Positions 1-7,880 of a stretch of DNA of 27,629 bases are shown here, in pieces; the first letter of the stretch is position 1; every line of letters begins with the position of its first letter. Origin of the DNA: Gnetum montanum (lineage: Eukaryota > Streptophyta > Gnetopsida > Gnetales > Gnetaceae); NCBI GenBank assembly GCA_015680685.1, contig MNCI01016412.1, forward strand, positions 152,957 through 180,585, written 5' to 3'. Position numbers and translations under genes: made by a program. The notes below the pieces were generated by a model. The model was not told the DNA's origin. It saw only the letters and a list, made by a program, of their open reading frames with translations, and did no database searches.

Positions 1-130
1 TCTTGTCGGAGAGACATTGTTGTGTGCGAATTTATGTGACTTTTAATAATTTTCTTCTATTTAAGAGATATTTCGTTAAGTTCTTTACAGCGACCTTGTA
101 TGATATAACTAATCTAGATAACTAGCACCA
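1..130 (-). mobile_element. 5' leader of element A (internal region, runs off the window)
   Basis: This is the sequence immediately inside the PBS of element A, read on the minus strand. It is AT-rich and shows no convincing coding frame. This fits the untranslated leader between PBS and gag of Ty3/gypsy elements. The rest of element A lies beyond position 1. Confidence 0.6.
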
Positions 131-148
131 TCCCCGGCAACGGCGCCA
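131..148 (-). promoter_or_regulatory. Primer binding site, tRNA-Asp type (element A)
   Basis: The minus strand reads TGGCGCCGTTGCCGGGGA. This is fully complementary to the 3' end of plant tRNA-Asp (...CCCCGGCAACGGCGCCA) as I recall it. It would prime minus-strand cDNA synthesis. It sits one base inside the LTR end, the usual arrangement, and fixes both the orientation (minus) and the LTR as the 5' LTR. tRNA-Asp priming is usual for Athila elements. Confidence 0.9.
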
Positions 149-439
149 ATGATGAGTGGCGAGGTACCCCTACACTCAACCATACGAAACGAGCGTCGCA
201 CGCGCGATCCGGTCGAACTCCGCAGATGGACTAGTTGTGGCACCTAGATAGTTAGCCTTAGGTCGCAGTTCGCTGTCTTCCCATCTAGACTAGTTTTGCA
301 TATGTCACGTATGGTTTAGTCTAGATGAGGTGTATGATGTGTTCCTAAATCTAATGCTACTCCTGATGGCAGTGGAAAATAATATTTAACTAAATCTAAG
401 CTAAGAGGAAAAGGGTAAGAAAATCTAATCTAGCCTAAG

Positions 440-756
440 TGCGACGAGCAACCGATTCCTTGATCAACCGTACACATCTTGGACTTCGTGCACGACTGCC
501 ACTGGGACTACCAAGCATAGGCCTAGGTACGCCACTGGGATTACCAAGCGCAGACCCCAAATACGCCACTGGGTTACCAAGCGTAGATCCCCCTAGCTAC
601 ACCACTGGGCTACCAAGCAGTCACACTTAAATGCTCGTAATCAAGTCGAACTCGTTCCGCTTCTAGGAGTTTAGGGTTGAGAGACTAATCGCGATAAGTA
701 ACCGATTCCTTAACTAGCCGTACACACCCGTAGATGCTCGTAGTCAAGTCGTACTT
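440..756 (-). repeat. Internal repeats in R/U5 of LTR1
   Basis: Four copies of a motif near .CCACTGGG.TACCAAGC start at 498, 531, 565 and 601 (spacing 33-36 bp). The flanks are also duplicated: 440-478 resembles 690-728, and 631-653 resembles 733-756. LTR2, LTR3 and LTR4 carry two copies of the same motif. The plus-strand frame at 439-630, with repeated Gly-Leu-Pro-Ser, is only a by-product of this repeat. Confidence 0.8.
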
Positions 757-841
757 ACACCGCGCTATGAAAGCAATAAATAACATGAAATAAATAACAA
801 TAAATAAACTAAGTGAATGCTGCAATGATGAAGTAATCTCG

Positions 842-893
842 ATCTTTATTGCCGGTCATGTGCGTGTCCAAGTACGGCACACTCGAATAAAGA
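842..893 (-). promoter_or_regulatory. Poly(A)-signal inverted repeat, LTR1
   Basis: TCTTTATT and AATAAAGA form 8-bp inverted arms about 35 nt apart, placing an AATAAAG hexamer on both strands. The same arrangement occurs in LTR2 (10477-10530), LTR3 (21070-21123) and LTR4 (23205-23260). By position it should lie in R, downstream of the TATA box. Confidence 0.65.
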
Positions 894-1013
894 CACCGTA
901 CAATCACATTCACCACACTGCGGGCAGACACGAGAAAATTCTAACTCTCGAGGGATTAACTGCCAGAGCTTCACTACACTAAAACTGGGATGTCAAATGA
1001 GGGAGAGCCGCCT

Positions 1014-1023
1014 CTTATTTATA
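1014..1023 (-). promoter_or_regulatory. TATA box of LTR1
   Basis: The minus strand reads TATAAATAAG, about 165 bp upstream of the poly(A)-signal inverted repeat. The same spacing order is found in the other LTRs. It would drive the genomic RNA of element A leftwards. Confidence 0.75.
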
Positions 1024-1037
1024 GAAATTGCGGTTGA

Positions 1038-1222
1038 CTGCGATATCGCGTACGCGATATCGCAGGGAAGGACACGATATCATGTACGCGATATCGCAGG
1101 GAAGGACGCGATATCGTGTACGCGATATCACGGGGGATGCGATATCGCGGCCCATGATACAACGCGACCCATGATACAACGTGGGTGCCTTAACGTGGGT
1201 GCCTTATCGTGGGTGCCTTAAG
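1038..1222 (-). repeat. U3 repeat block of LTR1 with a 28-bp perfect palindrome
   Basis: Positions 1038-1065 are a perfect palindrome built from CGATATCGCG and TACGCGATAT. A 34-bp unit begins at 1051, 1085 and 1119 (TACGCGATATCGCAGGGAAG followed by GAC.CGATATC.TG). CCCATGATACAACG repeats at 1151 and 1168. A 14-bp unit (GTGGGTGCCTTAAC) starts at 1181, 1195 and 1209. The block lies just upstream of the TATA box, where LTR enhancers usually sit. LTR3 keeps a decayed version (GATATC motifs, about 21265-21350). Confidence 0.85.
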
Positions 1223-1259
1223 GCGAACGCCAGCACTATGAGCAATTCAGGTCTCATCA

Positions 1260-2017
1260 GTGACGAAATTCCCAGAGATTTTTGGAAATAAATGATGTTG
1301 CGATAATGACACTATCACCTCCCAAGCATTGGGATCTAACCTCACAGGCAGCTGCATTCGTTGGGCAGAGAAGATTAGACCACCCCTTTGCATCTTACTA
1401 ATTATTCAAGCTACCTCATTAAGGTGACTCATTGCTAGCCGATACACAGATGGATCTGCCTCACTAGTTCCTACATGTTGCTCTTGTTTACTCAAGAGTT
1501 GTTCTCGGATTTTGCATAGATATTCAATGGCTATGTGAGCCTCTAGTGTTGTTTCCTGAGTGAGTGATGGTGGCAGCTACTCCTCTTCTTAGGTTGTCAT
1601 TGGCATTTTATCTTTCATGATTTCTAACCATGTGGCCAAGGAAGCATGCCTGAGGGTACCATTGGAATAGTGAATAATGCCTATTCTTTTGTAAAGTTTC
1701 TTGATGAGGCATAGAAAGGGTAAGATCTTTCTTCCACATTCATTTTCCTTGAAGCATTTCTTGATCTCTACATAGATTAGATGTGGAAGGTTGACGAGAA
1801 ATTTCCCACTTAAAGTAGTGCATGCTCAGGTGGAGAAGGTAGTTACCTTGCTTAGCCTCATCGTTGGATTGAGGTGATAGGTTGCAATCTTGAAGTAAAT
1901 TCACTTCACTAATGTGAGAGCAACATACTTCTTATGGTCATCCTCATAACATCATTGGGTCCACTCCCTCTTGGCCTTAGGATTACCTTCTTACTAGCAT
2001 TTCTATTTTGGTGCCAT
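1260..2017 (-). pseudogene. ORF3 copy 1 (element B), 3'-truncated by element A
   Basis: Unrecognised ORF read on the minus strand from an ATG at 2017. It is related to the longer copy at 23560-26631 and shares the motifs FKIATYHLNP and SKVTTFST. Compared with that copy it lacks about 520 bp near its N-terminus; the frame resumes in register after the gap (KREWTQ against KEWT). The reading frame has several stops, including TAG at codon 5 in both copies, and is cut off at 1260 by LTR1. It lies downstream of B's integrase in the same direction, the position of env-like genes in some Athila elements, but I see no signal peptide or membrane segment. Function is unknown. Confidence 0.7.
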
Positions 2018-2335
2018 TTGTAGTTACAATGAGGCCATGGATTAGCAATTGTGATGTAACATAAAGTAATTGGGATACCTTTATCTCTTAAGGATAGTTA
2101 CACTTGACTAAGTTGTGATTATTGTTGATTTAACTATAATTATCTTTTTATTTATGTATTATCATTAATAAATTATCCCGAGGGTTGTTGGAAGGGTTAA
2201 CTATTGAAAAAGTTGATATTTATATGCTATTAAGGTTATTAACCCTTTGGGGGAGTTAGAAAAATTTCTTTAAAAAATTCATCAATTTTTCATTAAAAAC
2301 CTTAAAGTTTGTGGTGCCCATGATAAAGATATTAC
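2018..2335 (-). other. Putative 5' intron of ORF3, copy 1
   Basis: On the minus strand a donor CAGAG/GTAATATC at 2336/2335 matches the donor of copy 2 (CAAAG/GTAAGATC). The acceptor just before the ATG is degraded in copy 1 (ACTACAA rather than ATTATAG). An alternative acceptor AAAATAG a few codons downstream exists in both copies. Intron status is inferred from the consensus sites and from conservation of the donor. Confidence 0.45.
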
Positions 2336-2482
2336 CTCTGATAAGCATAGGATTAAAAAACGAAGTGATTTGAACAAATGGTTGGGAAGTTATGAGCTCT
2401 AGAAGGTTTTGGGCTTTGAAAAATTATAAAAATTCTCTGTGTGTTATGAGCAAATGATGAAAAATTCTTAAGTGCTTGATAG

Positions 2483-2600
2483 TATATATAGGATGTAAGC
2501 ACTGTGTCGATGAGGCCTCATCAACGTGGTTGGCTACATCGACAAGGCCTCATTGACATAGCTATTAATCATTGTTGACTATTGTTGACTTTGATCAAAC
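2483..2600 (-). promoter_or_regulatory. Internal promoter upstream of ORF3, copy 1
   Basis: The minus strand reads CCTATATATA at 2483-2492. Upstream lies a block with repeated GATGAGGCCT and CATCGAC motifs, some in inverted pairs. The same TATA and motif block occurs in copy 2 (27097-27200). The GAGGCC/CATCGAT-like motifs also appear in the U3 of LTR4 (about 23400-23520). This suggests an internal, possibly LTR-derived promoter for ORF3. Confidence 0.5.
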
Positions 2601-4278
2601 TTTCAAAATACAAGGAATTTTTGGATGAAATTGGGGTTCAATGAAAGTTCAAAAGACCAAGAACAGTATGAAAACATTAAAAGAGGGTGTTTAAGCTCAT
2701 AAATTTGAAAAAATGGAGAAAAATTATTTTAGTGGATAAATGAAATAAAAGGTTAAGGAGCACTGAGCAAAATACTCAATGGAATATGCGAAAGGTAGGA
2801 TTGTAGCGATGTCAAAGGTAAGAAACCTTAACTAATCAAGCCAAGAGCTATGCAAGTGGATCCTACCCATAGCAGGCTCATGCCCTTTCTGTCCTTGCAT
2901 AACCTTAACTAAGGAGCCCATCAGCCTCACAGTCAATTAATGGTCATGAAAAGTTAAGAACCAACAACAAAAGAATCTACTTAAGAATCCCAACACATCA
3001 GACCAAGACATAGAGCATAACATAGAACATGACAGTGAAGTGAGTTATGGTAGCATGGATGGATGATAGAGAAGGTGGAATAAAGTTCCAAATTGAGGTC
3101 ATAAGAAGTCCCTTGTAAAATTTGTGTTTAAAATAACTTGAGAAGATCCATTCTTAGTCTAAACTAAATCCAGCTACTTTTAGTGACTTTGCATCACTAC
3201 TCTAAGATTGGTTCGCTCACTTGAGATACAAGAGTGCTTTCACAAAGAAACCACTATTCCACAAAGAGAAGAAAAGAGAATTAGGAAGTGAGAGAGAAAG
3301 GGCCTTACTTAGATGGGATCTTCAAGCATAGGTGCATGTTGTTCAAGTCTCATAACTAGTGCTTGTAGCCCATTTATTTGTCAAAGAAGTGTGCTTTGAA
3401 TTCCCATCATTTTTTTGTTTTTTTTTGTTTTTGAAATGGGAACCACACCATGCAAGGACTTATTCATGTTGAAGGAATGTGCTTTGAATTTCCTTTTTTT
3501 TTTTTGAAATGAGGACCACACCATGCAATGATGTTATTTGACATCCTATCAGTTGGTGGTATGGAATAGTAAGAATTCTATGAAACACACTCAAGCACTT
3601 AAGCAAGTAGAAGAGTACAAAGAGTATTGAGTCCCCTTGAAGTCACACCCTTTACAAACCTTTGAATCTTTTCTAATTCTAAAACTACCAAGGTCACCAA
3701 TTGATTAAAAGTTTTTTTAATGGAAGGGACTTTAAATTTCCAGAACAATGAAAATCATAGAGTTTATTGGATGGGTGGATGGCATAGACTCACTGCCCAT
3801 TCCATAAAAAGCAAACCATGTCAAAATCATCAAACATTAGAATTCAAAAATAGAAACTAGACATCAACAATCACAACATTAAGCATAAACCATCATTAGT
3901 AAACACCAATAGTAGCACTATGTCCTATGACAATAAAGCAATTTTTTTAGCAAAAATGAGAAAATCTCACACTTGAATTAAACAAAACAAAGTAAAATAT
4001 ATAAGAAAGTGTAAAACAATCAAGAAAGTCCAAAACTGGTAAAGATGGTGTAAAATTAGAAGAATTTGAAAAATCAAAAATTTGTAAAATAAATAATTTG
4101 TAAAAATCAAAAACATGAAAAAAATAGAAAAATTGAGAAGCCATATTGATGGTTAGCATGGATGGCTATCTCCCCCATGACTAAGTTGGAAGGAGGAGAT
4201 CCAAAAAATGGAACGTGGTTGTCCATTTGTTGAGGTGGTAGGCGAACTGGCCCATCTTGGTTTGAGGAAAGGCTTTAC
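2601..4278. other. Non-coding spacer of element B between integrase and ORF3
   Basis: No coding frame is supported here. Positions 2601-3019 match the sequence upstream of ORF3 copy 2. An 88-bp unit is tandemly duplicated at 3391-3478 and 3479-3537 (shared GTGCTTTGAA and ACCACACCATGCAA), with variable T runs. Positions 3920-4278 are AT-rich 3' flank of the integrase. Short frames in this stretch are low-complexity shadows. Confidence 0.6.
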
Positions 4279-5335
4279 TTATTTAATGTTGACCAATTGC
4301 TTTTTATTTGGGTTGTTAGTTTTGTAGATTATCATGGCCTTAGAGAAAAAGGGTTGATCAATTACATAAGGTCTCTTCCACGATGTTTGAAATTTTACCT
4401 TTTGAGGTACATGTGTGGGGTTCCAATAGAGAACCTTATCTTCTAGTTGATGTTTTACTTTTCTGATTCTAACGTCATGATGTTGCTTGCTAAATGCCTT
4501 ATTCATCTCATTCAAAGATAGTGCCACTAATTGATTTTCATGTAGCACGTTTAGGTTGATCATTTTTTCTTTCTATGCTAGACTTAGGTCAAGATTTAGA
4601 TCATAGGTTGTTGAAAGTGTATAAAGCTTGGATTGAATCAGGAGCATTGGAAGTTTCCTGTATACTAACTCATAGGGAGAATGGCCAATAGGAAGTTTCC
4701 ATATTGAATGATAAGCCCAAAGAGCATTGTTAAGCTTTGTATTCCAATCCTTCCTATATTTGCTAATGGTTGGCATTATTATTTTTATGATATCCTAGTT
4801 GGTTACCTCTACTTGACTGTTGGCTTGGGGATGGTAAGATGTTATTAATTTATGTTCTACTCCTAAGCATTGCATTAATTTTCTAAAAGTGACATCTATG
4901 AAATGAGTTCCATTGTCGAAAATCAGTGAACATGGCATCCCAAACCCATTCACAATATTTTTTTGTATAAATCTAGCAGCAATGGATGATGTATAATTAG
5001 TAACAGCTATTTCTTTTGCCCATTTTTTGTAGTAATCAATTGCTACTATAATATATGCCTTTCTGTTAGACATGAATGTGATGGAACCCATGAAGTCAAT
5101 GCCCCATATGTCAAATGATTCTAGTGGTTGAATCCATTTTTGAGGACCTTCCATGTGAGTGGTCATCCCCCCATCTTATTGATAATGTTTACAAGACTTG
5201 ATGAATTGGTGGGCATCCCTAAAACTTATACGTTAATAGTATCCTACTATTAGGATTTTTATGGCCATGTGTCTCCCTACATAGTGGCCTCCGCAAGGCC
5301 CTTCATGAGCATCCTAGAGAATGCACAATTGATCT
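4279..5335 (-). pseudogene. Integrase of element B
   Basis: Ty3/gypsy integrase, which would insert the cDNA into the genome. One reading frame runs through the whole stretch, interrupted only by stops, including TAG at 4795-4797 and 4573-4575. Domains in order: a zinc-binding region (DAHEGPCGGH, then SCKHYQ, where the second Cys is replaced by Tyr); the catalytic core with Asp at 5095-5097 (WGIDFMG), Asp at 4915-4917 (IFDNGTHF) and Glu at 4807-4809 (QVEVTN), a D-35-E spacing; then RKDWNTKLNNALWAYHS and PIGHSPYELVY; and a C-terminal part ending VNIK and a TAA. The catalytic residues survive but the frame does not. Confidence 0.9.
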
Positions 5336-5950
5336 TTGTCAAGGATACATCAATGAATCAAGCCATCAACACACACCTTGTAAATATGTCTACTAATTTC
5401 TATGAAGTATTTGACCTAATGAAGAAATTGTTGCTTCTTCCTAAAATCCAAGTCCTATGGTATCTCTTGAATGAGAAGATATGTGAGGATTCCATTATAC
5501 CATATTGCTTTTGGAGGCGTTTTTTCACTTATTACTCCTATAAAGAGGATTTTTTCTATAAATTGATTAGAGAGCAGGTTCTCCTCCTCTTCATTATCCC
5601 ATCTTATGTGAGAGAGGTGGTCAACAATCATACTCTCGGTCCCTTTTCGATCTACCATAGTGAGGTTGAATTCCTACAAGATCATGAGCCACTGTATGAC
5701 ATGATGGCTTACCATTGGCTTGTTCATGAGAAAGGAGATTACACTATGGTCTAAATGCACAAATACTTTGTAACCAAGCACATAGTGCCTAAACTTTTCT
5801 AGAGCGTGCACCACTATCATTAATTCTTTCTCTGTGGTTGTGCAATTTAACTTGCTTTCACAATGCTTTAACTCATGTAGTGGATGTAGTATGGATTCTT
5901 CTTATAATCCATCTATCTGAGCACTACTTTCGAGGTGTAGTTAGATGCAT
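5336..5950 (-). pseudogene. RNase H and linker of element B
   Basis: The clearest piece is the minus-strand frame at 5455-5658. It begins near DRKGTESMIVDHLSH, the sequence that ends the RNase H domain in Ty3/gypsy pol (K.G.EN..ADHLSR type). It is followed by an acidic stretch and then a linker towards the integrase zinc-binding region. RNase H would remove the RNA strand from the RNA-DNA hybrid. The plus-strand frame across 5269-5754 is the antisense shadow of this region. Borders are approximate. Confidence 0.6.
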
Positions 5951-6850
5951 CCATCATGATATGGAAGGGTCTAGACCAGTCTAGTACTTGTAGGATTGGT
6001 ATTTATACAAGTTTCTCCTTTAATTGTTTGAATGCATGTTCATATTTCTTGGTCCAGATGAAAGGTGCATCTTTTCTTGTAAGTTTTACCAATGGCTTTG
6101 TGATCTTATAGAAATTATCTATGAATCATTGGTAGTAGCCAATATGTCCAAGGAATGACTAAACATATTTAATGATCGCTAGTTGACATCTTACTCCCTG
6201 GATGACCCTTATTTTTTGGGTCTACCTCAATCCCTTTATATGCAATTCAGTGTCTAAGCACAATGCCTTCTTGGACCATGAGATGGATCTTTTACTAGTT
6301 GAGCCGTAGGTTTTTCTCTACACATCTCTTTAGTACTTGCTCAAGTTGGTCCAATGCTTGCTCAAATGTAGCTCCATAGGTGGAGAAGTCATCCATAAAG
6401 ACTTCAACACCACTACCAATCTATTGTTGAAAGATACTAAGAATCAAGTGTTGAAATGTTGTAGGAACATTGCATAGACCAAATGGCATCTTACAATATG
6501 CAAAAGTCCCCCAGGGACTCGTGAATGTTGTATTGACCTAATCTTCTGGTGCAATTTGGATTTGGTTATAGCCACTATAACCATCCAAGAAACTATAATA
6601 ACAATGCCTAGATACGGTGTCTAACACTTGATCTATAAATGATAAAGGAAAGTGAGTGATCTTTAAATGTTACCATATTCAACAACTTGAAGTTAATGTA
6701 GACTTGCCATTTACCATCCTTCTTCGGTACAATTATGAGTGGACTAACCCACTCAATATCCACAATTGGATAGATGAACCCCACCTTGAGGAGTTGCTCA
6801 ATTTCCTCTTTGATGATTTGCTTCAATTTGGGGTTCAGCTACCTCTGTAG
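5951..6850 (-). pseudogene. Reverse transcriptase of element B
   Basis: The N-terminal fingers are read at 6608-6826 (LKVGFIYPIVDIEWVSPLII, then PKKDGKW). They are followed after a frameshift by FLDGYSGYN and MPFGLCN, and by the catalytic box VFMDDF at 6385-6402. This is the usual order of motifs in Ty3/gypsy RT, and FMDDF is typical of Athila. The frameshift coincides with a 4-bp tandem repeat (GTGAGTGA, plus strand, near 6652), as if four bases were duplicated. Several TAG and other stops follow. It would have copied element RNA into cDNA. Confidence 0.88.
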
Positions 6851-7880
6851 CTACCTTCTAGGCTTCATGCTTGGGTCGGTGTAGATGCGATGCTGGCATA
6901 TCCTTGAATCAATTCGTGTTAGCTCTAAATATGATCAAGGAAAGGTTGTTAACCATTTGTTCATCACCATCAATAACTTTTCTTTTTGTTTAGGAGCAAG
7001 TTTGACATTAATTATGACTAGTTTACCTTTCTTTAAAAATGAATACTCTATTCTAGCTAGTAAAATTTTTAGCTCTAAGGGATCTTACTTGAAGTGATGA
7101 GGGATTTTCAACTCTCCCCAACAGGTATCATCATCTTCATCAAAGACTTGAGGATGAACTTGTTGAATTTTGTTCATGGCTTCAACATAAGCAAATTTTA
7201 GGCTCTCAGTTGGCTCTATGCATAGTGTGTTGCTATTTGAGTCACCTATCAACCAATGGATGCCCTTCTATTTTGTGGTTGCTGTGTATAGACACCTTTG
7301 AATGTTAATTCCTTGTACACAATAATTATATGCTTTAATGTGTGTACTTCTAATTGATCAAATCTTTTACATGTAATTGCATCCATTATCACTGTATGTG
7401 ATGCATGGAATACATTTCTTCTCAATCTTTCCTTATTCATTTTCCTTGGATATTTCTAAAGGTAGGTCCCTTATACCTATTCTTGCATTGACCATGCTTA
7501 ACCAAGCTCTATTCATAATCATGGGAAAATCACTTTTGTAGCTGTACACCTTGATCACCAAGAAATCAGTGGGATAGGACCACCCACAAACTGTGATCAT
7601 AATGTCCTCTACTAATCCTAGAGGGACTGTAATTGACTAATCTACTAATTCAAGATGAATGTTGCTCTTCTTAAGAGGTGGTAGATTCTACGCCTTGTAC
7701 ATGTCATGGGAAATGAAATTAACTCTAGAATAAGAGCTACATGGCTCATGTCCAATGATTTGTAAATAAATAAGTGGACTTCCTAGGTCAAATCTTTTTG
7801 TAGGAAGATTATCAGCCATGATCCAATCAAAAATAGCATGAGTTAGCATCACAATGTAGATCCTAGGTGGCACTTGGTTT
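6851..7880 (-). pseudogene. Protease region and PR-RT linker of element B
   Basis: Minus-strand motifs at about 7450-7690 (ITVPLGLVEDIMITV, PTDFLVI, DFPMIMNRAWLSMVNARIG) match the second half of a retropepsin as found in Athila-like pol, where VEDV, DF.V.D and I.GRP.L are expected. Upstream, where the catalytic Asp-Ser/Thr-Gly triad should be, the sequence reads CSSYSRVNFIS, so the active site appears to have been deleted. The stretch 6851-7430 links to RT and has no clear frame. Confidence 0.6.

Larger units (their letters stand above)
150..1259 (-). mobile_element. LTR1: 5' LTR of element A
   Basis: This is a 1110-bp LTR bounded by a perfect 7-bp terminal inverted repeat (tgatgag at 150-156, ctcatca at 1253-1259) and directly followed by the PBS. 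Read on the minus strand it holds U3 with GATATC-rich repeats, a TATA box at 1014-1023, an inverted repeat around AATAAAG at 842-893, repeated TTGGTA.CCCAGTGG units, and GTAGGGGTACC (163-173) near its 3' end. Unlike the rest of the window it is rich in CpG. At 1259/1260 it cuts abruptly into ORF3 copy 1, so it is read as an insertion into element B. The opposite end and its target-site duplicate (expected gtgac, as at 1260-1264) lie outside the window. Confidence 0.9.
1264..3019. repeat. Long direct repeat, copy 1 (partner 25352-27629)
   Basis: This stretch aligns end to end with 25352-27629 in the same orientation. It covers the ORF3 body, the 5' intron, the TATA region and about 500 bp upstream. 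The copies diverge by many substitutions and by one deletion of about 520 bp in copy 1 (near 1985-2000, against about 26060-26605). Homology ends sharply at the LTR1 boundary on the left and, for the partner, at the window edge. The two are taken as the same 3' internal region of two related elements, B and D. Confidence 0.85.

Noticed and set aside
439-630. ORF with repeated Gly-Leu-Pro-Ser
   Set aside because: It lies inside LTR1 and reflects the U5 repeat only.
150-1259. LTR1 as an LTR shared by two tandem elements
   Set aside because: It is far richer in CpG than the neighbouring element and cuts ORF3 mid-frame, so an insertion is simpler. Left flanking sequence would decide.
1311-1325. 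Polypurine-like TTGGGAGG followed by TGATAG/TGACAG on the minus strand (also at 25401-25410), as the true LTR border
   Set aside because: In copy 2 the ORF3 frame reads straight through this point, and LTR1 has a perfect terminal inverted repeat ending at 1259.
5269-5754. 161-residue plus-strand ORF
   Set aside because: It lies antisense to the RNase H and integrase zinc-binding region of element B, whose motifs are clear on the minus strand.
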